A program made the position numbers and the translations under genes. The notes under the pieces are model-generated. The model was not told the DNA's origin. It saw only the letters and a list, made by a program, of their open reading frames with translations, and did no database searches. From Virgibacillus salarius (GTDB taxonomy: Bacteria; Bacillota; Bacilli; Bacillales; Amphibacillaceae): a DNA stretch of 64,000 nt. Below, piece by piece: positions 25,120-33,988 of this stretch. Every line of letters begins with the position of its first letter. The first letter of the stretch is position 1. The stretch lies in the NCBI RefSeq assembly GCF_039521925.1, contig NZ_BAAACY010000170.1, positions 4,171-68,170 on the forward strand, in the 5' to 3' direction.

Positions 25120-25250
25120 ATGCGAGATTCCTTGGAAAAGAGGCGTGCTTTTCTACGTGCGATGAATCACTACCGAAACCTTCCGTATCCAGCGAGAGGG
25201 CTCTGCCGGTGGAAAACGATTATATTTTAGGCTGCGGCATCGTTCCAAGC
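25120..25250 (-). repeat. Family-2 repeat, very degenerate
   Basis: GGCTCTGCCGGTGGAAAACG (25200-25219) corresponds to GGCCGTGCCCGCGGAAAACG of the 45.7-kb copy. The rest has drifted. Confidence 0.35.
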
Positions 25251-25279
25251 TCTTTGAGAGATAAAATCCTTAATTGTAA

Positions 25280-26455
25280 TTATTCCTGTTCCTGATAAGC
25301 AAAGTAGGCTTGAATGAGTGTTTTTGCAGCAATCGGCATGGATCTCTCATCAATATCAAATTTAGGATGATGGTGTGGATAAGGATCTGCATGCTTTTGC
25401 GCACCGGTAAAGAAAAAGGCTCCAGGCTTTTCCATGAGGTAATAAGCGAAATCCTCTCCTGCCATAGACGGATTAATTTCCTCTGCTTTATAAATATCCT
25501 CAATATCTTTCTCGGCAATTCGCAGAACTAATTCAGCTTCTTTTGCATGATTAATAAGCGGAGGATAGCCTTTCACATAGTTAAAGGAGTAGGTTGCTTC
25601 ACTGCTTATACATACTCCGTTTATAATGCATTTCATATCCTCAATAATCTTGTCTTGGAGTTCGGGATTAATATAGCGTACAGTGCCAACAATCTTTGCT
25701 TTGTCTGCAATGACATTAAAGGCCTCACCAGCCTCAAATACGCCTACAGTTACAACGGCCGTATCTAATGGATCTACACGTCTACTTACTATTTGTTGAA
25801 GCTGAGTAATTAAATGAGAGCCGATCACAATCGCATCCTTTGTTTCATGTGGGTAAGCCCCGTGACCACCTTTTCCTTGAATAATAATCTCGAATCGATC
25901 CGTTCCTGCCATAAATGCTTGTTTGGAAGTCTGCAGAACACCAACAGGTGTTGTTGCCCATAAATGGGTGCCGAATACCGCATCGACGTGATCTATGGCT
26001 CCTGATTCAATAATTGGCTTAGCTCCACCTGGTGCATATTCCTCTGCATGCTGATGTAAAAATACAATGGTTCCTGGAAGTTGATCTTGATATTCTTTCA
26101 TAACCTTTGCCAGTATTAGTAAGGTAGCGGTATGGCCGTCATGCCCACAAGCGTGCATGACACCATCAACTTTGGATTTGTAGGGAACATCCTTTTCATC
26201 TTGAATAGGGAGTGCATCAAAATCAGCACGTAACGCGATCGTTTTGCCTGCCTTTTTCCCCTTCAGGGTTGCGATTACACCGTTTCCCCCTACGTTTGTG
26301 TCACAAGGAATACCTAGCTCGTTATAATAATTAGCAATAAATGCAGCGGTTTTTGTTTCTTGAAAAGAAACCTCTGGATACTGATGCAAATGTCTACGTA
26401 TATGAACCATTTCTGAATAGAGCTGATCAATGGACTGATGGACTTTTTCTAACAA
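25280..26455 (-). CDS. yhaA: M20-family amidohydrolase YhaA
   Basis: A 391-residue N-acyl-amino-acid amidohydrolase of the M20D group. Metal-ligand motifs are visible: MHACGHDGHTATLL near residue 104, HQHAEEYAPGGAK near 137 and HLWATTPVG near 164, plus SMAGEDFAYYL near 338. It probably removes acyl groups from amino acids. TTG 26455 is the start, 7 bases after AGGAGGT. The position after ecsAB, on the opposite strand, matches B. subtilis yhaA. Confidence 0.88.
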   Translation of the reverse strand: MLEKVHQSIDQLYSEMVHIRRHLHQYPEVSFQETKTAAFIANYYNELGIPCDTNVGGNGVIATLKGKKAGKTIALRADFDALPIQDEKDVPYKSKVDGVMHACGHDGHTATLLILAKVMKEYQDQLPGTIVFLHQHAEEYAPGGAKPIIESGAIDHVDAVFGTHLWATTPVGVLQTSKQAFMAGTDRFEIIIQGKGGHGAYPHETKDAIVIGSHLITQLQQIVSRRVDPLDTAVVTVGVFEAGEAFNVIADKAKIVGTVRYINPELQDKIIEDMKCIINGVCISSEATYSFNYVKGYPPLINHAKEAELVLRIAEKDIEDIYKAEEINPSMAGEDFAYYLMEKPGAFFFTGAQKHADPYPHHHPKFDIDERSMPIAAKTLIQAYFAYQEQE

Positions 26456-26513
26456 GCAAAAGACCTCCTCGATGTTTTTTCACTTATTATAACATTGAAA
26501 AATATTTATTAGG

Positions 26514-26549
26514 CATGTATACATGAAAATTGAGGATAATTTCATGTAT
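26514..26549. promoter_or_regulatory. Palindromes upstream of yhaA
   Basis: CATGTATACATG (26514-26525) is a perfect 12-bp palindrome that overlaps an inverted repeat ATACATGAAA (26519-26528) and TTTCATGTAT (26540-26549). It lies 60-95 bases upstream of the yhaA start and could be an operator. Confidence 0.4.
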
Positions 26550-26575
26550 GGACGGATATATGTAAATACATATAG

Positions 26576-26614
26576 AGAAAAACCCCTACCTCCATTTCAT
26601 TTGAGGTAGGGGTT
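26576..26614 (-). terminator. Terminator of the ferritin-like gene
   Basis: AACCCCTACCTC (26581-26592) pairs perfectly with GAGGTAGGGGTT (26603-26614); on the minus strand it is followed by TTTTT. Confidence 0.88.
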
Positions 26615-26653
26615 AATCGCTAATAAATTTTGTTCCGAAAGCAAACTGTTTAT

Positions 26654-27091
26654 TTATGATGCTAATCGAGGGTCAGCTAATAGACGCTCAATTTCCTCTT
26701 TATGTTGTGTTTCGTCAGTAATTAGATCCTCAAGCTTAACAACTAGCTCCGTATAACCTAAATTCTCCGCTTGCTTTTTACGTTTTTCATATCGTTCAAT
26801 GGTAGCAGCCTCTGATTGAAGTGTGGCTTCTAATAAATCCTTTACTTCCGTAGGCTGAGGAATATCTGCAGCTTTTGTTGTCGGATTACCTCCAAGTGAT
26901 TTTATTTTCTCAGACAAATATAAAGCATGACCTAATTCATCATTGATTTCTGCTTCAAAGAAAGGCTTGAGGGCTGAGCGGTATAATCCGTATACAACGG
27001 AAGCACTATAAGTATACTGTATGACAGCTGCATATTCATGCGATAAGTCTTCATTTAGTCCATCGATTAATAATTGTAGTTCTTTTTCCAT
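26654..27091 (-). CDS. Ferritin-like four-helix protein
   Basis: A 145-residue protein of the ferritin/bacterioferritin superfamily. Helices carry E-x6-Y and E-x2-H metal-site patterns: NEDLSHEYAAVIQYTYSAS (about 14-32), FFEAEINDELGHALYLSEKI (44-63), EATLQSEAATIERYEKR (88-104) and LEDLITDETQHKEEIERLL (121-139). Iron storage or an oxidative stress role is likely. AAGGGTGAG precedes the ATG. It is not part of the B. subtilis order at this place. Confidence 0.8.
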   Translation of the reverse strand: MEKELQLLIDGLNEDLSHEYAAVIQYTYSASVVYGLYRSALKPFFEAEINDELGHALYLSEKIKSLGGNPTTKAADIPQPTEVKDLLEATLQSEAATIERYEKRKKQAENLGYTELVVKLEDLITDETQHKEEIERLLADPRLAS

Positions 27092-27199
27092 TTATTACTC
27101 ACCCTTTATAAAATTTGTTTGTTCTATAGATACATTTCCCTATCTGGTTTTTTTAAAACCTATTTTCATGTATTATAAATAGAAATAGGAGGGATAAGC

Positions 27200-27850
27200 A
27201 TGCAGTATAGCCGTAAATATATCCTTCTACTTTTAATGATAGCTCTGTGTATTAACGGTTGGTGGATATATCAAATCATGAATCATAAACTTCCTTATCT
27301 AGACCAATGGACAAGGGATCCTGTCATCGGATTAGAAGAAGATTCCATACTTTATGAGGTTTTCCGTTTTCTTACAGATTTAGGCTCTTGGCCATTCACT
27401 ATTCCATTCGTGATTATTATGGCAGTTGTATTTTGGTTCCTCTATCAGGATTGGTTACCAGCTGTAATACTTAGTGGTGGCACACTCTTAACGCATTACA
27501 TAAACGTTGCGATCAAACATCTTGTTGATAGAGAAAGACCTAGCATATTAGTTGCCGCAAATGCAGAAGGTCATAGTTTCCCTTCAGGCCATGCCATGAT
27601 ACCGATGGTTTGTTATGGTTTATGCGCTTATTTTCTATCTCAACGATTACAATCGTCCAAGAGGCGGTTTATCATTGAATTTTTCTTTGCTATGCTCATA
27701 TTTTTAATAGGAATAAGCCGTTATATTATTAATGTCCATTATTTAACAGATGTGCTCGCTGGGTTTCTTATTGGTTTTCTTTGTTTACTAGTGAGTATTA
27801 ATCTCTACCAGTGGTTACAAAAGAAACGCTGTTATCCGTCTCGAGGCTGA
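27200..27850 (+). CDS. PAP2-family membrane phosphatase
   Basis: A 216-residue membrane protein with the three phosphatase motifs of the PAP2 superfamily: KHLVDRERP at 106-114, FPSGHA at 127-132 and SR-x5-H-x3-D at 173-184. It has six likely helices with the active site outside. Substrates of relatives are undecaprenyl pyrophosphate, phosphatidylglycerophosphate or other lipid phosphates; the exact one is not visible. AGGAGGGATAAGC precedes ATG 27200. It stands just upstream of the MFS-liaFSR genes. Confidence 0.88.
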   Translation: MQYSRKYILLLLMIALCINGWWIYQIMNHKLPYLDQWTRDPVIGLEEDSILYEVFRFLTDLGSWPFTIPFVIIMAVVFWFLYQDWLPAVILSGGTLLTHYINVAIKHLVDRERPSILVAANAEGHSFPSGHAMIPMVCYGLCAYFLSQRLQSSKRRFIIEFFFAMLIFLIGISRYIINVHYLTDVLAGFLIGFLCLLVSINLYQWLQKKRCYPSRG

Positions 27851-27938
27851 ATTAAAAGCATCCTTTGGAAGGTTTCTCTCGTTTATAAATATAAGTAAGC
27901 TAAGAATAGTTCGAATTTGACGAGGGGGAGTTTTTTCA

Positions 27939-29177
27939 ATGGATGCTACAGTACAACAAAATCAACAAGAAGGTTTACCGATATTTAAAAATCGTAATTT
28001 TATATTATTATTTATTGGATCATTGTTTTCTGCACCAGGATATTATGTCTATTTAATTGGTGCAGAATGGCTTATGCTCTCATTAGATGACAATCGATTT
28101 TATTTTGGGATGTTATTCTTCGCAGCCTCTGTACCACGGTTATTATTATTGACAGTTGGAGGAATAGTAGCAGATCGCTTTAATAAGCGTACGATTTTAT
28201 TTATTTCTGATTTTACAAGGGCAATTTTAATTTTCGTTTTACTATTATTTTTATTTATGGATGCGGTCACCGTATGGCACTTAATTGTGCTTGCTGCATT
28301 ATTTGGCATTTCCGATGCTTTTAGTTACCCAGTTATTAATTCACTAACGCCAATGATCTTGGAAAAAGAGCAGTTACAGCGAGGTAATTCTCTTATTCAA
28401 ATGACGACACAGATTAGCCCGATTTTAGGACCTGCACTAGGCGGAACATTAATAGCGTTACTTGGGTTTAAAGGCGTTTTTTCTGTAGCATTTGTCATGT
28501 TACTTATCGCTTCTTTGACTGTATTATTTATGCGATTGAAGCAAGCGGACGCGACAGGGGAGAAGAAGACACCGTTGGAGGATTTAAAGGAAGGCTTCTC
28601 CTACGCTAGAAAAAATGAACTGATTATGTCCATTGTTTTTACTGCATTCTTCTTGAACTTCTTTTTTACAGGGCCATTTTCAATAGGGATGCCTATCATT
28701 GTAAAGGACATTTTTGCTGGTAATGCAATTAGCTTGGCCACTGTACAAACAGCAATGGGGATAGGTGCATTGATTGGTGCTATTTTCCTAGCATCGATAA
28801 AGCTAAAAAAGCAGGGATTAACTGTCATTATTAGTTTAATCGTATTAGGAGTTATCTATACTTCTATCGGTATGTCATCCTATCTTTACCTAACTGCTGG
28901 CTTAGTTGCTAGCCTGGCATTCCTTTTACAATTAGTAAACATACCAATCATGACGATTTTACAAAAGTCGACGGAGAAACGAATGCTTGGCAGAATGATG
29001 AGTCTATTAATGACTGTATCAACAGGACTTGTTCCAATCTCTTATGTTATTACATCATTATTAATTGCTGTCGGCGTGTCGATACAGACAATTATTATCG
29101 TCAGTGGAATCGTCGTTATGTTCATTGCCATATATAATTTAAAGAACAAGAAACTACGAACATTAATCTCTTCATAA
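27939..29177 (+). CDS. MFS transporter (MFS_3/EntS-like)
   Basis: A 412-residue protein with about twelve helices. The motif GGIVADRFNKRTILFISD (about 69-86) is the MFS loop 2-3 signature, and the long central loop KQADATGEKKTPLEDLKEGFSYARK follows helix 6. It resembles the group of macrolide or siderophore exporters, so drug or metabolite efflux is likely. Its stop is only 13 bases from liaF, so it may be co-transcribed with liaFSR. The substrate is unknown. Confidence 0.8.
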   Translation: MDATVQQNQQEGLPIFKNRNFILLFIGSLFSAPGYYVYLIGAEWLMLSLDDNRFYFGMLFFAASVPRLLLLTVGGIVADRFNKRTILFISDFTRAILIFVLLLFLFMDAVTVWHLIVLAALFGISDAFSYPVINSLTPMILEKEQLQRGNSLIQMTTQISPILGPALGGTLIALLGFKGVFSVAFVMLLIASLTVLFMRLKQADATGEKKTPLEDLKEGFSYARKNELIMSIVFTAFFLNFFFTGPFSIGMPIIVKDIFAGNAISLATVQTAMGIGALIGAIFLASIKLKKQGLTVIISLIVLGVIYTSIGMSSYLYLTAGLVASLAFLLQLVNIPIMTILQKSTEKRMLGRMMSLLMTVSTGLVPISYVITSLLIAVGVSIQTIIIVSGIVVMFIAIYNLKNKKLRTLISS

Positions 29178-29190
29178 AAGGGTGAACAGA

Positions 29191-29922
29191 ATGAAAAATA
29201 TGGTGCGCTATTTTATTGCGATTACTTTCATTGCAATAGGCGTCATGCTCGTATTAGCTAATATTGGAGTAATTCATTTCAATTTTTCTTTGGCTTGGTC
29301 ATATATTTATCCAATATTTTTCATCGTAATTGGATTAAAGTGGTTATTTGATTTTTTAAAAAAAATTGGGGGGAGCTGGATCTTTGGCTCCTTTTTTATC
29401 CTATTCGGAACGTTACTTCTATTGGATCGATTCGAAATCATTTCCTTTACATTTGGGGATATATTTAAGTTATGGCCATTATTAATTATTTATATTGGCT
29501 TTATGCTTGTAGGTAGAAAAAAAATGAAGGTTGAATATAAAGGAGATCATGGGGATCATACCTCTATGTTTTCGTTTGGTAGTCATGAATTTATTAATCA
29601 GAATTGGAAAGTAGAGCCAATGAAGCTAAGTAACTGGGCTGGTGATTTCTACTTTGACTTTTCCAAGGCATTTATTCCAGATAAAGAAATACCGATAACC
29701 ATTCATTCACTCGCAGGTGATGTAACAATTCTAATGCCTGAAAGTGTTGAGTTCAAGGTGTACGCTTCTGTGAAGGCAGGGGAAGTAAATGTTATTGGTC
29801 AAACGGCAGAGGGGATTAATCGTTCCTTAACCTATGAAACAAAAGCTTATGATACATCCCTTCGAAAAATTGACTTTAATATCAAATTAAAAGCTGGATC
29901 GATTCGAATAGATTATGTGTAG
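29191..29922 (+). CDS. liaF: LiaF-type envelope stress inhibitor
   Basis: A 243-residue membrane protein. Three to four N-terminal helices (about residues 5-105) precede a C-terminal beta-helical domain (SNWAGDFYFDFSKAFIPDKE ... DVTILMPESVEFKVYASVKAG), characteristic of LiaF/VraT. It restrains the LiaS kinase until cell-wall antibiotics disturb the membrane. ATG 29191 has AAAGGGTG before it; the GTG at 29182 lies inside that site. It is the first gene of liaF-liaS-liaR. No LiaI or LiaH is seen nearby. Confidence 0.88.
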   Translation: MKNMVRYFIAITFIAIGVMLVLANIGVIHFNFSLAWSYIYPIFFIVIGLKWLFDFLKKIGGSWIFGSFFILFGTLLLLDRFEIISFTFGDIFKLWPLLIIYIGFMLVGRKKMKVEYKGDHGDHTSMFSFGSHEFINQNWKVEPMKLSNWAGDFYFDFSKAFIPDKEIPITIHSLAGDVTILMPESVEFKVYASVKAGEVNVIGQTAEGINRSLTYETKAYDTSLRKIDFNIKLKAGSIRIDYV

Positions 29923-29934
29923 GAGGTTAACCAC

Positions 29935-30966
29935 ATGAATCAGCGGTTTGCTAGTATTCGTTACAGTTATATTCGTTCACATATATATGGATTGTTTCTA
30001 ACATGTGTAACGATTTTATCTATATTACTCTCTATCTATGTATTATTTCATCCAAATTGGTTATCTGCTGCAAGTATATTTTTATTTATCTCGTTATATA
30101 TTGGATTAGCACTAATTATTTCGGTATATGCAGGGTTTAAGTCTGGTGGAGATGTTAAGGATCGTTTTGACTATCTTTCTGTACAAATCACCCAATTTGC
30201 TAATGGTAATTATACGACAAAAGTTTATTTTAACGAAGGAGACGAGATTACGCGTATTGGTAATGAAATGAATGAGCTCGGTGAAAAATTACAAAATCAA
30301 GTACGTTCCTTACAACGAATGGCGGATGAAAAGTCTGAATTTGCTAAATCAGCACATAAAGCAGCTGTTATAGAGGAAAGGCAGCGAATTGCTAGAGATT
30401 TGCATGACGCAGTCAGTCAACAGCTATTTGCGTTAACGATGTTATCGGAAGCGGCGATTAAGCAATTTGACAAACACCCAGAAAAAGCAAAAACACAAAT
30501 GATTGAAGTGTCTAAAGCCGCACTTCAATCACAGGCAGAAATGCGTGCATTGTTATTGCACTTACGTCCCGTATACCTTTCTGGAGAGTCATTGTCAGAT
30601 GGTATTTCTAAATTAATAAATGAATTACAACAGAAAAGCAATATTGAATTCCATATTAGTATTCCTAATCAGTTATCGGTTTCTTCAACAATTGAAGAAC
30701 AAGTTTTCCGAATAGTTCAAGAATCATTATCAAATATCTTGCGTCATGCAAATGCAACCGAAGTACGTATTGATATTGCGAAACGATCCAATGAGTTATT
30801 TATGCATGTTCGTGATAACGGAAAAGGCTTTGATGTATTACATGAAAGAAAAACATCCTATGGATTAAAAACAATGAAAGAGCGTAGTGAAGAGCTAGGA
30901 GGGACATTCTCTGTTCGTTCTAATTTACAAGAAGGAACTTACATTGATATTCGAATTCCGTGTTAA
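29935..30966 (+). CDS. liaS: Sensor histidine kinase LiaS
   Basis: A 343-residue NarL-type kinase. Two helices (about 17-38 and 46-68) flank a very short outer loop, the intramembrane-sensing design. A HAMP-like region (70-128) is followed by HisKA_3 with phosphorylated His157 in ERQRIARDLHDAVSQQL, and an HATPase domain with DNGKGFD near 292. It reports envelope stress to LiaR. TAGGAGGTTAACCAC precedes ATG 29935. Confidence 0.92.
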   Translation: MNQRFASIRYSYIRSHIYGLFLTCVTILSILLSIYVLFHPNWLSAASIFLFISLYIGLALIISVYAGFKSGGDVKDRFDYLSVQITQFANGNYTTKVYFNEGDEITRIGNEMNELGEKLQNQVRSLQRMADEKSEFAKSAHKAAVIEERQRIARDLHDAVSQQLFALTMLSEAAIKQFDKHPEKAKTQMIEVSKAALQSQAEMRALLLHLRPVYLSGESLSDGISKLINELQQKSNIEFHISIPNQLSVSSTIEEQVFRIVQESLSNILRHANATEVRIDIAKRSNELFMHVRDNGKGFDVLHERKTSYGLKTMKERSEELGGTFSVRSNLQEGTYIDIRIPC

Positions 30967-30981
30967 AGGGGGAATGAGGCG

Positions 30982-31614
30982 ATGATACGAGTGGTTGTTG
31001 TAGACGATCATGAAATCGTGAGGAAGGGATTAACTGCATATTTGCAAACAGACGATGCTATAGATGTAGTAGGGGAAGCTTCAAGTGGTAATGAAGGAGT
31101 AGAACTTATTCGTGAAACCAAGCCAGATGTCGTGTTAATGGACTTAATTATGGAGGATGGAACTGGTATTGATGCCACACAGAAAATCATGGCTACGAAT
31201 CCTCCATGTAGGATCATTATCTTGACAAGTTACTATGATGATGAGCAGGTATTTCCAGCACTAGAAGCAGGTGCTTTTAGCTATCTATTAAAGACATCTT
31301 CAGCTACTGAGATTACGGACGCAATTAAAAAGGCTGCTGCAGGTGAAACAGTGATTGAGCCGAAAGTAGCTGGAAAAATGATGTCGAGCTTTCGTTCTGT
31401 TGAAAAAAAACGGCATGATGAATTAACAGAACGTGAATTAGAGGTGTTATTATGTATTGGCAATGGAATGACCAATCAAGAAATTAGTGAGAAATTATTT
31501 ATTGGTATTAAAACGGTAAAGACACATGTGAGTAATATTTTATCTAAACTAGAGGTCCATGATCGTACACAAGCTGCTGTGTATGTTCATCGTAATCATT
31601 TGTCAGGTAATTAA
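30982..31614 (+). CDS. liaR: Response regulator LiaR
   Basis: A 210-residue NarL/LuxR-type regulator. The receiver domain has DD at 8-9, phosphoacceptor Asp54 in VVLMDLIMEDG and conserved Lys in LLKTSSATE near 105. The HTH_LuxR domain (about 143-205) reads LTERELEVLLCIGNGMTNQEI. It works with LiaS and LiaF. The start is 15 bases after liaS. In relatives it activates membrane protection genes and its own operon. Confidence 0.92.
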   Translation: MIRVVVVDDHEIVRKGLTAYLQTDDAIDVVGEASSGNEGVELIRETKPDVVLMDLIMEDGTGIDATQKIMATNPPCRIIILTSYYDDEQVFPALEAGAFSYLLKTSSATEITDAIKKAAAGETVIEPKVAGKMMSSFRSVEKKRHDELTERELEVLLCIGNGMTNQEISEKLFIGIKTVKTHVSNILSKLEVHDRTQAAVYVHRNHLSGN

Positions 31615-31857
31615 CTAGCAAATTTCATAAAATTGTCACAGAATAGGAGTGATTTTAAGCTAGCCTTTTGTCATTCACCCCCTAGATTTGTATAATACAT
31701 ATGTAGTAAACTAATAGGATAGTATTCGATAGTGCGATAAGACTGACTTTATAGTTCCTTGACTGCATATTATCCACTGTTGTGCTTTTAAAGGGTGCTT
31801 ACTTATAAAGAACAGTATTTTGGTGTCGATCCTATCAAAAAAGAAAGGACTTCTTCG

Positions 31858-32292
31858 ATGGGGAAAATTTCTAAAAGAGCAGAGAATTTATTATTACTTA
31901 TTTGGGCTCAGGCTTTTATTGCACTGCTAGGAAGCTTATTTTTTTCAGAAGTTATGAACTATGAACCGTGTGAGCTTTGCTGGTTTCAGCGCATATTAAT
32001 GTATCCATTAGTCATTATCTATGGTGTTGCAGCAGTAAAGAAAGACCTTTCCATTGCTTTGCCCGGATTAATTATGAGTGGAATTGGAATGTTTGTTTCA
32101 ACCTACCACTATTTGGTGCAAAAGTTACCAGCATTGCAGGATACAGGAGGAGCTTGTGGTCTTGTTCCGTGTAACCTTACTTATGTAAACTACTTTGGTT
32201 TTGTATCCATACCGTTTTTAGCAGGTACTGCATTCATCATTATTTTTGTGTTACACCTTATTTTATGGAAAGAGCAAAAGGAGATGAAATAA
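31858..32292 (+). CDS. bdbC: Disulfide bond oxidoreductase BdbC (DsbB-like)
   Basis: A 144-residue protein with four membrane helices and two Cys pairs: CELC in YEPCELCWFQRILMYP and the loop pair in GGACGLVPC. It reoxidises a thiol oxidase partner and passes electrons to quinone. ATG 31858 follows AAAGGAC and matches B. subtilis BdbC; the frame extends to 31795 without support. The partner gene follows with no gap. Confidence 0.9.
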   Translation: MGKISKRAENLLLLIWAQAFIALLGSLFFSEVMNYEPCELCWFQRILMYPLVIIYGVAAVKKDLSIALPGLIMSGIGMFVSTYHYLVQKLPALQDTGGACGLVPCNLTYVNYFGFVSIPFLAGTAFIIIFVLHLILWKEQKEMK

Positions 32293-32772
32293 GTGAAGAA
32301 AAAAATGCTAGTATTTATTGGCGTTATCGTACTATTATTTGCCGGTCTATATTTTGTTATTGATTATAAAAATAATAAAACGGTTGAGTCAAATGAAAAT
32401 CCTTATGGTGACAAGGAGCTTCATCAAGGGACAATTGATCAGTTAGATGATCCAAATTACGGGAATCAAATTCTACCAGATGACTTAAGTCAAAAGGTGG
32501 AGAGTGGCGATCCAGTTACTGTCTATTTTTATGATCCATTATGTGTACATTGTCAGAATACAACGCCTTATCTTGTGCCATTGGCTGAAGATAATAACGT
32601 GGATATGAAAAAAATGAATCTTCGTGAATTTAATGATCAGTGGAGTGCGTATGGAATAGAATCAACGCCAACCTTAATTCATTTCGAAGGTGGTAAAGAA
32701 GTAGCTCGTATTGTAGGAGATAAAGGGGAAGAAAATTTTCAATCGTTTTTTGATCAATATGTAAAAAACTAG
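32293..32772 (+). CDS. Membrane-anchored thioredoxin-like oxidoreductase
   Basis: A 159-residue protein with an N-terminal membrane anchor (residues 4-22) and an outer thioredoxin fold. The redox motif is C84-V-H-C87 in FYDPLCVHCQNT, and the cis-Pro loop is IESTPTLIHF near 130. Its GTG start abuts the bdbC stop, with GGAG nine bases upstream, so the two are co-translated. It is probably the thiol oxidase or BdbA/BdbD-like partner of BdbC. Confidence 0.85.
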   Translation: MKKKMLVFIGVIVLLFAGLYFVIDYKNNKTVESNENPYGDKELHQGTIDQLDDPNYGNQILPDDLSQKVESGDPVTVYFYDPLCVHCQNTTPYLVPLAEDNNVDMKKMNLREFNDQWSAYGIESTPTLIHFEGGKEVARIVGDKGEENFQSFFDQYVKN

Positions 32773-32831
32773 TAAGTCATGTATTTTTTTCATAATCATG
32801 GTTTAACAGTTATAAAAAATTAGTAAACGAG

Positions 32832-32868
32832 AGCAAGCAACTGTATGACAGTTAGCTTGCTTTTCTTA
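32832..32868 (+). terminator. Terminator of bdbC-thioredoxin operon
   Basis: AGCAAGCAACTGT (32832-32844) pairs with ACAGTTAGCTTGCT (32848-32861) with one bulged A, then TTTCTT. A family-2 repeat begins directly behind it. Confidence 0.8.
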
Positions 32869-33110
32869 TAAGTTAAGAAAGTATAAAATCAGTGCAATGA
32901 CTGGTTAAGCCAAGTAGTTATTTTGAAATGTTTGATGTATATTGGGCAATGCTCCGACTAATTACTTCGCTTTCCACGGGCGCGGCCTCAACTAACTTTG
33001 CAAAGAAGAACACGTTGCAAAGTGGATTTTCGGCTCGCGCTAATCCCGCAGGAGTCTACGTAATTAGTCTCCGCTATGAGAAAGTGCAACAATTCTTGTC
33101 ATAAGAAATA
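32869..33110 (+). repeat. Family-2 repeat, best full copy
   Basis: Its first 137 bases are nearly identical to 63864-64000. The core (32956-33069) is closed by perfect inverted ends GACTAATTAC and GTAATTAGTC. Blocks CGCTTTCCACGGGCGCGGCC, CAACTAACTTTG, GTGGATTTTCGGCTCGCGC and ATCCCGCAGGAGTC recur in the other copies. Confidence 0.85.
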
Positions 33111-33189
33111 GGTTGACTTTTTTTACAATGGGTAAAGTGAAAATCGCTATCCGTGAGTATAAAAACAGCTGTGTTACTTCATGCTAGCG

Positions 33190-33325
33190 TTGTAGAGCCT
33201 GATGATAGCGAAGGCCGGTCGCTTCAACTCCTGTGGGAAATGTTTGACCTGAAGATCCACTTTTTTGAGCGGGTTTTGCTAAAAAAGTTAGCTGAAGGAC
33301 AAACCCCACGGAAAGGGAAGTGGGC
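33190..33325 (-). repeat. Family-2 repeat, inverted degenerate copy
   Basis: On the minus strand it reads CCCTTTCCGTGGGG, CAGCTAACTTTTTTAGC, GTGGATCTTCAGG and CCCACAGGAGTTGAAG, the block order of the copy at 32941-33075. The two copies together form a loose large inverted repeat. Confidence 0.6.
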
Positions 33326-33440
33326 AAGCCGGAGTGGTGGTCAAGCAAGCAGTAGCTATTATTCCATAATAGCTACTAGAGGAAGTGTAAATCTGAGCAT
33401 TTAGTGATAAGGACTGAGCGAATTTTGCTCCGTTTTTCTT

Positions 33441-33660
33441 ATGGTTTAGAAAGAGGCTGTATTCCACATATAGCTGGCAGTAATCCCCCACTTCAAGTAA
33501 TAAGGTGAAATCTCAATATAGGTAAGTGGGGCGGCTGCCAGTAAATGTTCGATTGGTTTAAAGGCTTTTAGGTCACCCTTGTGGTACATAGAATATGTGC
33601 TATAAATTTTAGAGAAAGGTCCGTATCGACAAAAGCAGTGTATATTCGCTGCGGATTCAG
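33441..33660 (+). ncRNA. Possible structured RNA or mobile-element end
   Basis: A nested hairpin is plain: CTGGCAG (33474-33480) with CTGCCAG (33535-33541), and inside it CCCCACTT (33486-33493) with AAGTGGGG (33524-33531). It is followed by GGTTTAAAGGCTTTTAGGTC and more partly paired sequence. A decayed relative lies at 3396-3560. The architecture resembles structured RNAs carried by IS605/IS200-type elements, but no transposase or IscB/TnpB gene is present. The function is unknown. Confidence 0.4.
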
Positions 33661-33691
33661 AAACGACTATTCTTGAAAATTACTGTATAAA

Positions 33692-33922
33692 GTGAAACTT
33701 CCATCATTAGGTGTTTTGTTTATCCCCAATAATGGTTGTGAATATCAAAGGTATCTAAGCAAAGACAACATAGAGGAAGTTCCATTAATTACGGATTATA
33801 ACGAGGGAATCTACAAGTGTTCATATGGGCATAGAATATGCCCAACCTACTATGGGAAAGGCAATCGTGTAAAAATCCCCGGAATTCGTGACCTCACGAG
33901 GATGCTGAATAACTGTCCATAG
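33692..33922 (+). other. Short open frame beside the structured element
   Basis: A 76-codon frame starting with GTG and lacking a Shine-Dalgarno. It reads MKLPSLGVLFIPNNGCEYQR and ends IPGIRDLTRMLNNCP. It contains a palindrome GGGCATA-GAA-TATGCCC at 33827-33843, and a related CATAGAATATG sits at 33588. I do not recognise it. It may be a remnant of the element rather than a gene. Confidence 0.25.
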
Positions 33923-33988
33923 AAAGGTATTTTATTCCAACTGTGTTGAAAATGTCATCTTCTGAGACCTCCCCAGTTTAGTATATCC

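Noticed and set aside
33153..33404. 83-codon open frame on the plus strand
   Set aside because: It runs through a degenerate family-2 repeat and has no Shine-Dalgarno; the composition follows the repeat.
33441..33660. Intact IscB/TnpB element with guide RNA
   Set aside because: No RuvC or HNH coding sequence is present in any frame nearby; only the RNA-like structure supports the idea.
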